From assembly GCA_963663845.2 (NCBI GenBank), contig OY760650.2:310001-374000 (forward strand): a DNA stretch of 64,000 nucleotides, read 5' to 3'. A program made the translations under genes and the position numbers. This stretch comes from Versatilivorator sp963663845 (GTDB taxonomy: Bacteria; Acidobacteriota; Terriglobia; Versatilivoradales; Versatilivoraceae). The notes under the pieces are model-generated. The model was not told where the DNA came from. It searched no databases and saw nothing but the letters and a program-made list of their open reading frames with translations. Numbering within the stretch: the first letter of the stretch is position 1; every line of letters begins with the position of its first letter. This document shows, one piece after another, positions 51,737 to 60,205 of this stretch.

Positions 51737-51983
51737 CCCGCATTTCTCACCAGGGGGCATGATCATGGCGCAGGCATTTTCCCTTCAGGGCGTGCTCGCG
51801 ACCGAAGAGCGTAGCGGTTTCTACGGTCGAGGGAGCACGTGCGCGCTGAAGGGAAAAGGGCAAGCCAGGGCATGCCCAGCGCAGTCTGTAGTCAGCAAGC
51901 CCTTGACATGGAGCCAATCAAGGCACTGAAGACAATCTACTTCTTGTAATGCCTCCAGCGGCCTGGTGAGATATGCGGGCCAG
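51737..51983. repeat. 247-bp element with inverted 30-bp-repeat ends and a long internal hairpin
   Basis: The left end repeats 6028-6057. The right end is CCTGGTGAGATATGCGGG in inverse orientation. Inside, TTTTCCCTTCAG (51777-51788) pairs with CTGAAGGGAAAA near 51846-51857, and CGTGCTC/GAGCACG and GACCG/CGGTC extend the stem toward a CGTAG-CGGTTT-CTACG tip. The whole 81-base palindrome lies in the pal-cpoB gap (51571-52063), which holds no convincing gene. Confidence 0.65.
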
Positions 51984-52063
51984 GCCGCACCCGATATTGA
52001 TAGAAGCGGAACATCCCATTTTCCGCATGGGTTCCCGACTCTTTTTCGCGGCCCAACCCGAAC

Positions 52064-52092
52064 TTGCCCTGCCGAACAGCCGCTGCTATGAT
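52064..52092 (+). promoter_or_regulatory. Promoter of cpoB
   Basis: TTGCCC (52064-52069) and TATGAT (52087-52092) are 17 bases apart, 45 bases before the gene. It gives cpoB-ssb its own start after the repeat-filled gap. Confidence 0.5.
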
Positions 52093-52136
52093 TCACCCAA
52101 CGACCGCTTCGCCCCCCAGATATCGAGGTGACCCAA

Positions 52137-52967
52137 TTGCTTAGACACACCCTGTTGCCCAGCCTAGGGATTCTGTTGATGGCGATGCTTCCGGCCTCGG
52201 CTCAAAAAAGGGAGATCATCCGGCTGCAAGCCGACGTTTCCATCCTGCAGCAGCAGATGCGGGAGCTGCAGAAGGGCTTCGACTCCGACATCGCCGTCTT
52301 GAAAGACCTGGTCGAGAAGCTCTTCGACCAGTCGAACAGGATGCAGGCCGTCCTTGAAGGCATGAAGTCGTCCAACCGACAGACGGAGACGGCCGTCGGG
52401 ACCAAGATCGATACGCTGGAGACCCAGTTCTCGGTGGTCAACACCGGAATCGACATGGTGATGGAGAGAATCAACAAGCTCTCCATGCAGATGGCCGAGA
52501 CCAAGACCCAGGTGGTCGAGTCCCTGGACAACCCGCGGCGCCCGAGCGGTTCTCCGTCTCCGGAGGCGCTCTACAATTCCGCCTACGGCGACTACCTCAA
52601 GGGCAGCTATGACCTGGCCCGGGAGGGTTTTCAGGAATACGTCAACAACTATCCCCAAACCGAGCTCTCGGACAACGCTCTCTACTGGATCGGCGAAACC
52701 TTCTACGGAATCCGGAACTTCGCCGAAGCCGTAGATGCCTTTGACCGGGTGATACAGATCTACCCCAAGGGCGACAAGGTCCCGGCGGCCATCTTGAAGA
52801 AGGGGTTCAGCTACCTGGAGCTCGAAAACCGGCAGGCCGGGGTCAAGGAGCTCCGCTGGGTCATCCAGAAGCACCCTTCCTCCGAAGAGGCCAAGATCGC
52901 CAGGAATCGCCTGAAAATCCTGGGCGTAGCGACCCGCGCCTCGCGGCGGAAGGCGTCGCGCCGCTGA
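52137..52967 (+). CDS. cpoB: Tol-Pal system protein CpoB (YbgF)
   Basis: 276 residues from a TTG at 52137, six bases after GAGGTG; a GTG at 52128 is the alternative. A signal peptide (to PASAQ) precedes a coiled coil (about 25-125, heptads in LQADVSILQQQMRELQ) and a TPR domain (about 140-265; YNSAYGDYLKGSYDLAREGF, NALYWIGETFYGIRNFAEAV, AAILKKGFSYLELENRQAGV). CpoB coordinates peptidoglycan synthesis with Tol-Pal constriction. It is separated from pal by a 566-base gap. Confidence 0.93.
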   Translation: MLRHTLLPSLGILLMAMLPASAQKREIIRLQADVSILQQQMRELQKGFDSDIAVLKDLVEKLFDQSNRMQAVLEGMKSSNRQTETAVGTKIDTLETQFSVVNTGIDMVMERINKLSMQMAETKTQVVESLDNPRRPSGSPSPEALYNSAYGDYLKGSYDLAREGFQEYVNNYPQTELSDNALYWIGETFYGIRNFAEAVDAFDRVIQIYPKGDKVPAAILKKGFSYLELENRQAGVKELRWVIQKHPSSEEAKIARNRLKILGVATRASRRKASRR

Positions 52968-53018
52968 AGAATTTCTCCCGAACCAATTCTCCCATGGAAG
53001 TTTACAAGGAGGCATGGA

Positions 53019-53456
53019 ATGGCAGGTTCAGTCAACAAGGTGATTCTGGTAGGCAGGTTGGGACAGGACCCCGAAGTCAGATACACCCAGGGAGGCACGG
53101 CGGTCGCCAACCTTAGCATCGCAACCGACGAGACCTGGAAGGACCAGAGCGGCGAAAGGCAGCAGCGAACCGAGTGGCACAGGGTCGTCACCTGGAGCAA
53201 GCTGGCGGAAATCTGCGGCCAGTACCTCAGCAAGGGAAGGCTGGTCTACATCGAGGGACGCCTGCAGACCCGGAGTTGGGAGGACCGGGAGGGAAACAAA
53301 CGCTACACCACGGAAGTCCGAGCCGACAACATGGTCATGCTGGGCGGTCGATCCGAGGAAGGACACGCGCCGCCGCCAGCCCAATCCGCTCCGGCAGCTC
53401 AACCCGCCGCGGCCGGTTCGGATTCCGGGACGTCCGACGACGACATCCCCTTCTAG
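53019..53456 (+). CDS. ssb: Single-stranded DNA-binding protein
   Basis: 145 residues. OB fold (1 to about 110) with NKVILVGRLGQDPEVRYTQG, EWHRVVTWSKLAE and YIEGRLQTRSWED. A short Pro/Ala-rich linker ends in the acidic tip DDDIPF, which recruits partner proteins. A strong AAGGAGG site precedes the ATG. It lies 51 bases after cpoB and 13 before the kinase-like gene. Confidence 0.97.
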   Translation: MAGSVNKVILVGRLGQDPEVRYTQGGTAVANLSIATDETWKDQSGERQQRTEWHRVVTWSKLAEICGQYLSKGRLVYIEGRLQTRSWEDREGNKRYTTEVRADNMVMLGGRSEEGHAPPPAQSAPAAQPAAAGSDSGTSDDDIPF

Positions 53457-53469
53457 CCCGCCCGTTACT

Positions 53470-54414
53470 GTGCTCATCGGCAAGCAGATCGGCCCCTACC
53501 GAATTCTCTCCAGAGACCGGCTGGCAGACACCCGGTTCTTCCACAAGGCGACCCACATCGAGCGGCGGGAGACCGTCGCTCTCTTGTTCCTGAAACGACC
53601 GCCGCGGCAGCAAGTCCCGGCCGAATCGCAGTTTCTGCAGAAGCTGGCTCTCTACGCCACCTTGGACCACTCCAACCTGGCGCGGATCTTCCCTATCGAG
53701 TCCCATGAAGGTCTTCACATTCTTCCCATGGAGTTCCTGCACGGGGAGACTCTGGCCGAGATCATCGGCGGGGGGCCGTGGGACTTCGACCAGGCCCTCC
53801 AGACAGCCATTCAAGCCTCCCGCGCACTGCTGGAGGTGCACGAGAACGGCCTCGTCCACGGGCGCCTCACCTCACGCAGCCTGTTTCTGCAGGAAGGCAA
53901 CCAGGTCAAGCTGCTCGACGCCGTCCTGCCCTATCTGCCGCCCGACCTGGTCCTGCAGGATCCGGAGGACCCGGAGTCGCAGGAACCGGACCTTCCGGAA
54001 GGTCAGCCGCCCCTGCTGCACCTCAGCTACCGGGCGCCGGAGCAGGTGCGGGGGGAGCCTGGAGACGCCCGGAGCGACCTGTTCTCCCTGGGGGCCGTGC
54101 TCTACGAACTGTCACTGGGGGAGTTTCTCTTTACCGGCGGAGACGGGACCGCACTGGACCGGCAGATTCAGGACCGGGAGCTTCCCAGGCTGATCGCCGT
54201 ACGGCCCCAGGCTTCTCCGGGCTGGAGCCGCCTGCTGGGAGCCCTCCTGCAAAAGGATCCGGCCGACCGGTACCCCTCCGCCTACGAGCTGTTGAGCGAC
54301 CTGGAGAAGCTCAACTACGGATTCAGCCTGGACAAGCTGGCCTTCCGCCCGGCCAACCCCCGGCTCACCCGCCGCGGATTCTTCAGGAGCTTTACCGGAG
54401 ATTCCGACGAGTGA
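53470..54414 (+). CDS. Serine/threonine kinase-like protein lacking catalytic residues (pseudokinase)
   Basis: 314 residues from a GTG start. The kinase fold is visible (IGPYRILSRDRLADTRFF; MEFLHGETLAEII; LLEVHENGLVHGRL; YRAPEQVRGEPGDARSDLFS; SLGAVLYELSLGEFLF), but key residues are replaced. The glycine loop has lost its glycines. The VAIK lysine is leucine (L39 in VALLFLK). The HRDxKxxN loop is HGRLTSRS (130-137), with no aspartate, lysine or asparagine. Only the Asp of DFG (D150, as DAV) remains. No membrane helix or PASTA domain. A scaffolding or sensing role is inferred. Confidence 0.8.
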   Translation: MLIGKQIGPYRILSRDRLADTRFFHKATHIERRETVALLFLKRPPRQQVPAESQFLQKLALYATLDHSNLARIFPIESHEGLHILPMEFLHGETLAEIIGGGPWDFDQALQTAIQASRALLEVHENGLVHGRLTSRSLFLQEGNQVKLLDAVLPYLPPDLVLQDPEDPESQEPDLPEGQPPLLHLSYRAPEQVRGEPGDARSDLFSLGAVLYELSLGEFLFTGGDGTALDRQIQDRELPRLIAVRPQASPGWSRLLGALLQKDPADRYPSAYELLSDLEKLNYGFSLDKLAFRPANPRLTRRGFFRSFTGDSDE

Positions 54415-54440
54415 CCCACCAACCCCTGTCCCCGAAGACG

Positions 54441-54620
54441 GGTGGAGAGTGGAGAGTTAATCGATCGACACACAAAGCATCTTGTCGATCTCGGCGCAGT
54501 CCTTCAAATGAGTCCGGCCCCGCCCTTCCATGCGGATCATACGAGAGTGAAACAATGAATCCTTAAGGCCTGTCGGGAACAAGGACCCTGTTCCGTTAGC
54601 ACGGCTTCCTAGCCTAATGA
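54441..54620. repeat. Fragment of a GAGTGGAGAG-type element followed by inverted R3
   Basis: 54441-54520 holds GGTGGAGAGTGGAGAGTTAA and TCGATCGACAC...CATCTTG, closely matching 62993-63049. 54514-54620 is R3 on the minus strand (ATCATACGAGAGTGAAACAA; GCCTGTCGGGAACAAGG). It begins the 0.88-kb gap between the pseudokinase and transketolase genes. Confidence 0.65.
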
Positions 54621-54786
54621 ACATCGATGCACAGGATTGACAGGATTAATGGGATGAGAGCTTCCAGCACGAGAAGCCAGCTCAGGCGATGATCCCGCAA
54701 GGGTGTGCGGATGCCCGGGATTGCACGACGCCGGAGAGCGAGAAGAAATTGTCCAGAAAAATCCTGTATATCCTGTTCATCCATGT
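54621..54786 (+). repeat. R1 MITE-like element, copy d (166 bp)
   Basis: Left end ACATCGATGCACAGGATTGA, right end ATCCTGTATATCCTGTTCAT. The core has CAGCTCAGGCGATGATC. It is in tandem with copy c, 19 bases away. Confidence 0.78.
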
Positions 54787-54805
54787 AGACAAAAAAACTT
54801 AAAAA

Positions 54806-54959
54806 ACATGGATAGACAGGATGCACAGGATAATCAAGCCGGGGCTCTGCAGCACGGGAAGCTGACTTGGGCGATGATCGCGAGCCGGGTTGCGGATTCC
54901 CAGAGATAAGGCACTGCAGGCTCCAAATGCCAAATCCTGTATATCCTGTGTATCGATGT
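54806..54959 (+). repeat. R1 MITE-like element, copy c (154 bp)
   Basis: Left end ATGGATAGACAGGATGCACA with GGATAATCA, as in copy b. Right end ATCCTGTATATCCTGTGTAT. The core has GGGCGATGATCGCG. R2 follows directly at 54960-55009. Confidence 0.8.
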
Positions 54960-55301
54960 GAATGAAAAATTTGCCCACGCTCGACTTTGAACCGGTTTCC
55001 AGCCAACAGAGGTCGTGGGAGGAAGCCCACCAGAGTGCGCGGCCCGGGTTGCCGGGCCACAGCCATGTCGATGCCGCAGAGTCGTCCCGCTTCGTGTCCC
55101 TTCGTGATCCTTCGTGTGTCTTTGTGGATGACTCTTTTTTTCTTTTGTTTCAGGTAAGCGCAGTCAGGTCATCAGGGTCTTGCCTGTTCCCGAAATGCTC
55201 GGCTGATCACTCTTCACTCTCCACTCTTCACTGTCCACCTGCGTGCGCCGCCGTCCCATTCGACGAGGCGGCTCAAAAGGGGCGAAGCAGGGGTTGTTTC
55301 A
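54960..55301. repeat. R2, R4 and R5 repeat modules upstream of the tkt stop codon
   Basis: 54960-55009 is R2 (TTTGCCCACGCTCGACTTTG). 55089-55154 is R4 (CTTCGTGTCCCTTCGTGATC; GTTTCAGG). 55160-55301 is R5: TCACTCTTCACTCTCCACTC, then CCGCCGTCCCATTCGACGAG, ending GGTTGTTTCAACC. The last base of R5 falls in the tkt gene's 3' end. TTGTTTCA occurs at both edges of R5 (55145-55152, 55294-55301). Confidence 0.7.
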
Positions 55302-57140
55302 ACCAAGCAGTTCCCTCACCCTGGCCGCAATCCGACTGGCGCTGAGACCGTAGTATTCCAGCAGCTCATCCGGCTTGCCGGAGCGGGGAACCTCGCCAAC
55401 AGCCATCTTGTGGACGCGGATGTTGCGATTGGCCACGGCGTTCAGCACGGCATCCCCCAGGCCCCCTTCGCTGTAGTGCTCTTCCACCACGATGACGGTC
55501 CTCCCACGGGCGGCGGCCGCCTCGACCAGGCCTGCCTCATCCACCGGCTTGACGCAGTAGGCATCCATCACCCCGACCGGAATCCCCTCGGACAGGAGCA
55601 GGTCGTGGGCTTTCAGCGATTCGTGGAGCGTCACCCCGGCAGCCGCCAGCAGCAACCGGTCCCCTTCGGAGGAACGCAACAGCTTGCTGCCGCCCACGCG
55701 AAAGACTTCCCGGTTGTCGTAGAGGACGGCCGTCTTGGGCCGGCTGGTGCGGATGTAGACCAGACCGCGGTGCTCGGCGGCCAGGGCCACCACCCGTTCC
55801 GTCGAAACGGCGTCGGAAGGATAGAAGACCACCGAACCCGGCAGGGAACGAAACAGGGCCAGGTCTTCCAGACCCATCTGAGAAGGCCCGTCCTCACCGA
55901 TGGAGACGCCGCAGTGAGACCCGACGCACTTGATGTTGGCCTGGGAAATGACCCCCATTCGCAAGTGATCCATGCCGCGTCCGAAAAAAGCGGCAAAAGT
56001 GGAGGCGAAGGGGATCTTGTTCTTCTTGGAGAGGCCAACGGCGGCGCCGACCATGTTCTGCTCGGCGATGAAGCATTCGAAGAAGCGATCGGGAAAGACC
56101 TGCATGAACTTCTCCGAGAAGGTGGAGTTGCTGGTATCGCCGTCCAGGGCCACCACGTTGTCGCAGCACTCCCCCAGCTTGACCAGCGCGCTCCCATAAG
56201 CTTCCCGGGTGGCTACCAGGTCGCCCTTTGCAAATTCGGGTTCCCTCAGGGGGAACTTGGGAGGCATGGAGACTCCGGCTTCCCCGGAACCACCAAGGGG
56301 CTCGGGAGCCGAATTCAGCGGAAGCTCCTGCAGGGCCCCGTCGAGCTGATCCCCCTTCTTCAGGGCCTTGCCGTGCCATCCGTCCCGGTTGGCCAGCAGG
56401 GATACTCCGTGCCCCTTCTCGGTCCGGGCCAGCACGGCCGTGGGGCGGTCTTCCACCCCTTCCGCTTCCTCAAGGGCCCCGATGATCTGGTCAAAGTCGT
56501 GTCCGTCGATGGAGACGGCGTGCCAGCCGAATCCGGCGAACTTGCGGGCATGGGCCTCCAGGTCCCAGCCGTGCATGGTCGCCTGGCTCTGCCCCAGGCG
56601 GTTGACGTCGACGATGGCCACCAGGTTGTCCAACCGGTAGTGGGCGGCCAGGGCCACCGCTTCCCAGACCGACCCTTCGGCGCTTTCGCCATCCCCCATC
56701 AGCACGAAGGTCCGGCTCCCGGACCGATCCAGGTACTTGGCGCTCAAGGCCATCCCCACCCCCGCCGAAAGACCCTGCCCCAGAGAACCGGTGGCCACAT
56801 CGACCCACTTCGACCGGGGCGTGGGATGGCCCTCCAAGTCGCTTCCGAAGCGCCGCAGGCTCAGAATTTCGTCGGCTTCGATCAGCCCTGCCTCCACCCA
56901 GGCGGCGTACAGCAGAGGGGCCGCGTGTCCCTTGGAAAGAATGAATCGGTCGCTGTCCAGGCTGAGCGGATTCTCGAAGTCGACCCGCATGACGTGAAAG
57001 AAAAGCGCCGCCGCCAGGTCGGCGGCGGACAGGCAGGAGGTGGGGTGCCCCGAGCCGGCTTCGGAGGTCGCCCGCAGGGAATGGACTCGCAGGCGAGTGG
57101 CGATTTCCTTCAAGCGGTTGTGAAGTTGGCGATTGTTCAT
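55299..57140 (-). CDS. tkt: Transketolase
   Basis: 613 residues from the ATG at 57140, the short form seen in animals and some bacteria (E. coli TktA has 663). The ThDP site is GDGESAEGSVWEAVALAAHY with partner N in DVNRLGQS. The N-terminal GSGHPTSCLSAADLAAAL has catalytic H32. The pyrimidine domain starts near residue 310, with RFFECFIAEQNMVGAAVGLS and the C-terminal domain follows. It moves two-carbon units between sugar phosphates. A 19-base gap separates it from xth upstream. Confidence 0.95.
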   Translation of the reverse strand: MNNRQLHNRLKEIATRLRVHSLRATSEAGSGHPTSCLSAADLAAALFFHVMRVDFENPLSLDSDRFILSKGHAAPLLYAAWVEAGLIEADEILSLRRFGSDLEGHPTPRSKWVDVATGSLGQGLSAGVGMALSAKYLDRSGSRTFVLMGDGESAEGSVWEAVALAAHYRLDNLVAIVDVNRLGQSQATMHGWDLEAHARKFAGFGWHAVSIDGHDFDQIIGALEEAEGVEDRPTAVLARTEKGHGVSLLANRDGWHGKALKKGDQLDGALQELPLNSAPEPLGGSGEAGVSMPPKFPLREPEFAKGDLVATREAYGSALVKLGECCDNVVALDGDTSNSTFSEKFMQVFPDRFFECFIAEQNMVGAAVGLSKKNKIPFASTFAAFFGRGMDHLRMGVISQANIKCVGSHCGVSIGEDGPSQMGLEDLALFRSLPGSVVFYPSDAVSTERVVALAAEHRGLVYIRTSRPKTAVLYDNREVFRVGGSKLLRSSEGDRLLLAAAGVTLHESLKAHDLLLSEGIPVGVMDAYCVKPVDEAGLVEAAAARGRTVIVVEEHYSEGGLGDAVLNAVANRNIRVHKMAVGEVPRSGKPDELLEYYGLSASRIAARVRELLG

Positions 57141-57159
57141 AGGCTTGGTCGTTTTACCG

Positions 57160-57936
57160 TCAGGCGCCGAGCTCGACCAGGACCGGAGCATGGTCCGAGG
57201 CGGTCAGCCCCTCTTTCTTTTTGCGATATTCCCGGTCTATGCCGGCCGATCCGATCCCCTCTTTCAACATGGGGGTCACCAGCAGAAAATCGATCCGCAA
57301 TCCCCGGTTCTTGTAGAAGGCGCCCGCCCGATAGTCCCACCAGGAGAATGCCTGATCCTTGGGGAACCGCTCACGGTAGGCGTCCAGCCAGCCCCACTCC
57401 AGCAGCCGCTGAAACCGGCTCCTCTCTTCCCGGGTATGGAAGATTTTCCCGCTGAACTCCTCTTCGTTCCAGGTATCCAGGGGCGTGGGACAGATATTGA
57501 AATCCCCGCACAGAACGGCGGGCTCCGACGGGTCCCATCGCTCCTCCGCATGCTTGGCCAGAGAGTCCAGCCACTTGAGCTTGCGAGGGAAATCGGCGTG
57601 ATCCACGCTCTTGCCGTTGGGACAGTAGATCGTGGTGAATTTCAACCCGTCCACTTCGGCAGAAATCAGCCGGGCGCCCATTGCCTCCTCTCCAGGCAGC
57701 CCCTTTTCCCGGATTCCGGCAGGATGGCGGCTCAGGATGGCGACTCCGTTCCAGGCCTTCTGGCCATGAACCAACGCATGGTACCCCCGCGCCTTCAATG
57801 CCTCGAAGGGAAAATGCTCCTCGGCCATCTTCAATTCCTGCAGGCCCACCAAGTCAGGCTGACGCGCCTCCAGCCAGTGCAGGAGAAAATCGAACCGGGC
57901 ACGCAGCCCGTTGATGTTCCAGGTGGCGACTTTCAT
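57160..57936 (-). CDS. xth: Exodeoxyribonuclease III (AP endonuclease)
   Basis: 258 residues from the ATG of MKVATWNINGLRARF. Active-site motifs: LVGLQELK (Glu), YCPNGKS, GDFNICPTPLDTWN, SWWDYRAGAFYKNRGLRIDF and SDHAPV. It cuts at abasic sites and removes 3' blocks in base-excision repair. An in-frame extension to 57984 is made of repeat sequence (R4) and was rejected. Transketolase follows on the same strand. Confidence 0.96.
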   Translation of the reverse strand: MKVATWNINGLRARFDFLLHWLEARQPDLVGLQELKMAEEHFPFEALKARGYHALVHGQKAWNGVAILSRHPAGIREKGLPGEEAMGARLISAEVDGLKFTTIYCPNGKSVDHADFPRKLKWLDSLAKHAEERWDPSEPAVLCGDFNICPTPLDTWNEEEFSGKIFHTREERSRFQRLLEWGWLDAYRERFPKDQAFSWWDYRAGAFYKNRGLRIDFLLVTPMLKEGIGSAGIDREYRKKKEGLTASDHAPVLVELGA

Positions 57937-57945
57937 GGCGGAGAA

Positions 57946-58003
57946 CTGAAACAAACGAAAAAAGAGGAATCCACGAAGACACACGAAGGACGACGAAGGC
58001 CCA
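57946..58003. repeat. R4 repeat, copy upstream of xth
   Basis: CTGAAACAAACG, then AAGAGGAATCCACGAAGACA and CACGAAGGACGACGAAGG. It starts 9 bases from the xth ATG, so it must cover the xth promoter and leader region. Confidence 0.72.
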
Positions 58004-58017
58004 CCAACGGTTAATTA

Positions 58018-58160
58018 ACATCGATGCACAGGATACACAGGATGCACAGGATTTTTTCAGGAAACGGCTAGCCGGGAATTCGCAAAATCGCACCGAATCA
58101 TCGCCCGAGCCGGCTTCTGGTGCAGGACGCTCTCATCCTGTGCATCCTGTGCATCGATGT
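58018..58160 (-). repeat. R1 MITE-like element, copy e (143 bp)
   Basis: Ends ACATCGATGCACAGGATACA and TCCTGTGCATCCTGTGCATC. The left end carries one more 9-bp unit than the other copies. The core (minus strand) has CGGGCGATGATTCGG. Confidence 0.8.
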
Positions 58161-58235
58161 TCAATACTCTTGTTCCCGACAGGCCAGGATCCTCTCCTGG
58201 TTCACTCTCGTATGATCCGCACGGCGGGGCGGGGG
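58161..58235 (+). repeat. R3 repeat, copy abutting the pterin dehydratase stop codon
   Basis: TACTCTTGTTCCCGACAGGC, TTCACTCTCGTATGATCCGC and a GGCGGGGCGGGGG end. The next base is the first of the stop codon (58236-58238) of the gene on the opposite strand. Confidence 0.75.
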
Positions 58236-58583
58236 CTAGGCCTCGAACAGCTCCAGCGGAAGGGCATCGATCTTGGCGGCCAGGATCAGGTCCTTGACCG
58301 AGATGCCGTCCACCGAATGGGTCCAGGACTCGATCCTCACCTGCCGGTAGCCCTCCAGGTGCAGATCCGGATGGTGGTCCTCGGCTTCGGCAAGCTCGGC
58401 CACTCGTCTGAAGAACTCGATGCCGGCCACGAAGTGCTTCACTTTCCAGCAGCGCACCATGCGCTTGCCGTCCGAGCCGGTCTTCCAACCCGGCAGTTGG
58501 GCCAAAGCCGAGTCGACCTCCGCGGACGTCAGCACCGACACCTCATGAACGGATTGGCAGCTTCGGGTTTTCCAGTCGGACAT
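58236..58583 (-). CDS. 4a-hydroxytetrahydrobiopterin dehydratase (PCD/DCoH)
   Basis: 115 residues, the family length. The signature is EDHHPDLHLEGYRQVRIESW followed by THSVDGISVKD, with the catalytic histidines in EDHHP and WTHS. It recycles pterin after aromatic amino-acid hydroxylases, and some members have other pterin-linked roles. No phenylalanine hydroxylase is in the window. It lies six bases after the TIM-barrel gene on the same strand, so the two may be co-expressed. Confidence 0.93.
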   Translation of the reverse strand: MSDWKTRSCQSVHEVSVLTSAEVDSALAQLPGWKTGSDGKRMVRCWKVKHFVAGIEFFRRVAELAEAEDHHPDLHLEGYRQVRIESWTHSVDGISVKDLILAAKIDALPLELFEA

Positions 58584-58589
58584 GGCCGG

Positions 58590-59666
58590 TCAACTCCCCT
58601 CTTCGCTCTCTTGTATGAGCGATTGAATCTTGCCGAAATTGATCCTCATCGCATCCAGGTTGGTGCCTCCGGGAGGACGGAAATGGCTGGCGACCATCAG
58701 AACGGCCTGACTCCGGTGGCGGCGCAGGTTCCCCAGTACCGTGGCATAGCCCACCGACCCCTCCCCAAGAGGCCGCCACTCGAATTTCCCCTCGATTCCA
58801 TCAAAGACGTGAACGTCCTTCAAATGCAGCCCGTGCAGATAAGGCCGCAGATTGGTAAAACCGGCGGTGGCGGCATCCCACTCGCCGATCAGCACATTGT
58901 CCGCCGGAGACCACTGGACCTTCAGCCGGTCAGACCCAAGTTCTTCCGCCAGCCGCCGGAAGTTACCGGTCGAACTCATGTAATGGAAAGGTCGCATCCC
59001 CAGCACCACCTCCACGCCGTACTTGTCGGCCTGCTCCAGTATCAGGGTGAAAGCGGCCACCAGCTTGCGAAAGTCGACCTCGGCGATGACGCCGCCGCGA
59101 GTCAACCACTTCATGGGCCAGGTCGGCGCCTTTGTCCAGCTCCCTTGCCCCGCGGACCATTCTCCGGGCCAGCAGAAACCGTAGCAATGCACCGCTCCGA
59201 CCCCCAATCGGGCGGCAATCTGCATGGATCGAACCAGACCATTGAACTCGTCGCGAAAGGCGGCATCCTCGAGCAGCGTTCCCGGGGTCAGCCCCACCAG
59301 CCGGGTGTTGTGAAAGGGACGGTAGGCGCAGATCTGATAGAGCTTGAGGCCACGCCGGGCGACACTTTCACCCATGGCGTCGGCCTCGGCGTCGCTCATG
59401 GTGGCGATGCAGGGCTCACCCCCGGGTATGCCGGAGTCTCCACCCGGACTGGAGCCTTCGAACCACACGTATTCCGCACCCAGCTCCCTGGCGGCGTCCA
59501 GCTCCTGGGCAAACGGCAACTTCAGTTCGCTCAGCCAGATACCGAGCTTGAAGCGATGATCGCTTCGACCGGCCGGTCCGGTAGAAGCAGCCGCTGCCTC
59601 TCTCCGCGAAAGCACGGAAGCCGACAAGCCCGCGGCTCCGCCAACCAGAAATTCTCTTCTGTTCAC
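58590..59666 (-). CDS. Tat-exported sugar phosphate isomerase/epimerase-like TIM-barrel protein
   Basis: 358 residues from a GTG at 59666, eight bases after CGGGAG. A twin-arginine signal (NRREFLVGGAAGLSASVLS) is at the N-terminus. The barrel has strands KLGIWLSEL, AEYVWFEGSS, GLKLYQICAY, GVGAVHCYGF, VEVVLGMRPFHY, LKVQWSPADNV and LHGLHLKDVHVF, the xylose-isomerase-like AP_endonuc_2 pattern, with metal-ligand candidates E, D/H and H. The substrate is unknown. A much longer frame reaches 60191 but crosses repeats and has no good start. Confidence 0.8.
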   Translation of the reverse strand: MNRREFLVGGAAGLSASVLSRREAAAASTGPAGRSDHRFKLGIWLSELKLPFAQELDAARELGAEYVWFEGSSPGGDSGIPGGEPCIATMSDAEADAMGESVARRGLKLYQICAYRPFHNTRLVGLTPGTLLEDAAFRDEFNGLVRSMQIAARLGVGAVHCYGFCWPGEWSAGQGSWTKAPTWPMKWLTRGGVIAEVDFRKLVAAFTLILEQADKYGVEVVLGMRPFHYMSSTGNFRRLAEELGSDRLKVQWSPADNVLIGEWDAATAGFTNLRPYLHGLHLKDVHVFDGIEGKFEWRPLGEGSVGYATVLGNLRRHRSQAVLMVASHFRPPGGTNLDAMRINFGKIQSLIQESEEGS

Positions 59667-59889
59667 GCTCAACGCTCCCGATTCAGTGGTGGTGAAGAAT
59701 CGCCGGCTCTGAACAACCGTCCTGAGCGGACTGGAAAAGCGGTCCTTCGTCGCCGGATACTCGTTCGGCATTCTATACAACAAGGGGCTGATCCGACAAC
59801 ACCGGCCGGCTTGTCCGGCAGGGTCATCCCACGCTGAACCGCCCCGTGTCGGGGCAAACCTTGTGGTTGCCCAATGGTTCCCGGTGACC

Positions 59890-59925
59890 TCGGATTGGGC
59901 GCCCACAAGGGGCGCCCCTACCATC
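59890..59925. repeat. GC-rich palindromic dispersed-type repeat in the 0.54-kb gap
   Basis: GGGCGCCC-ACAAG-GGGCGCCC lies at 59897-59918, within a divergent gap (59667-60205) that otherwise holds the promoter below and no gene. Sequences of this kind recur between genes in many GC-rich genomes; only one copy is seen here. Confidence 0.45.
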
Positions 59926-60042
59926 CCACAGGGAATGTGGGCGTGATTCGGAGGCCTTGACAGTTCCGTCACCCTGAATTCGGCATCATGGGATAGTCCT
60001 GCCTTGTCCGCAGGCCGCCGATGAGCGGGCTCGATGCTTGGG

Positions 60043-60071
60043 TTGAAAAACCCGCCGGTTGCCACAATAAT
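60043..60071 (+). promoter_or_regulatory. Promoter of the GH127-like gene
   Basis: TTGAAA (60043-60048) and AATAAT (60066-60071) are 17 bases apart, giving a leader of about 130 bases before the ATG at 60206. Confidence 0.5.
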
Positions 60072-60205
60072 GGGCCGGGGAGTGGCCTTGGCGCTCTTCC
60101 CGCGCAGGCACCTTCCAGCCGCTGCCCCTAGCCAATGGGACTTCGGCGGGACGACCCGCGCACCGGGGCGGGAGGCCCCTTGGGCAGGCAACCGGAAAGG
60201 AAACC

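Noticed and set aside
51654..51929. 91-codon open frame between pal and cpoB
   Set aside because: It runs through the 30-bp repeat and the palindrome, has no ribosome site and no similarity to known proteins that I can recognise.
51737..51983. 6S RNA
   Set aside because: The long hairpin is suggestive, but no open central bubble flanked by conserved G/C closing pairs could be drawn with confidence. It is reported only as a structured element.
54621..54959. Possible CRISPR array
   Set aside because: Repeat units are inverted pairs about 150 bp apart with a conserved core, not direct repeats with unique spacers, and no cas gene is near.
59667..60191. N-terminal extension of the TIM-barrel gene
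   Set aside because: It crosses a palindromic repeat and would bury the twin-arginine signal in the middle of the protein.
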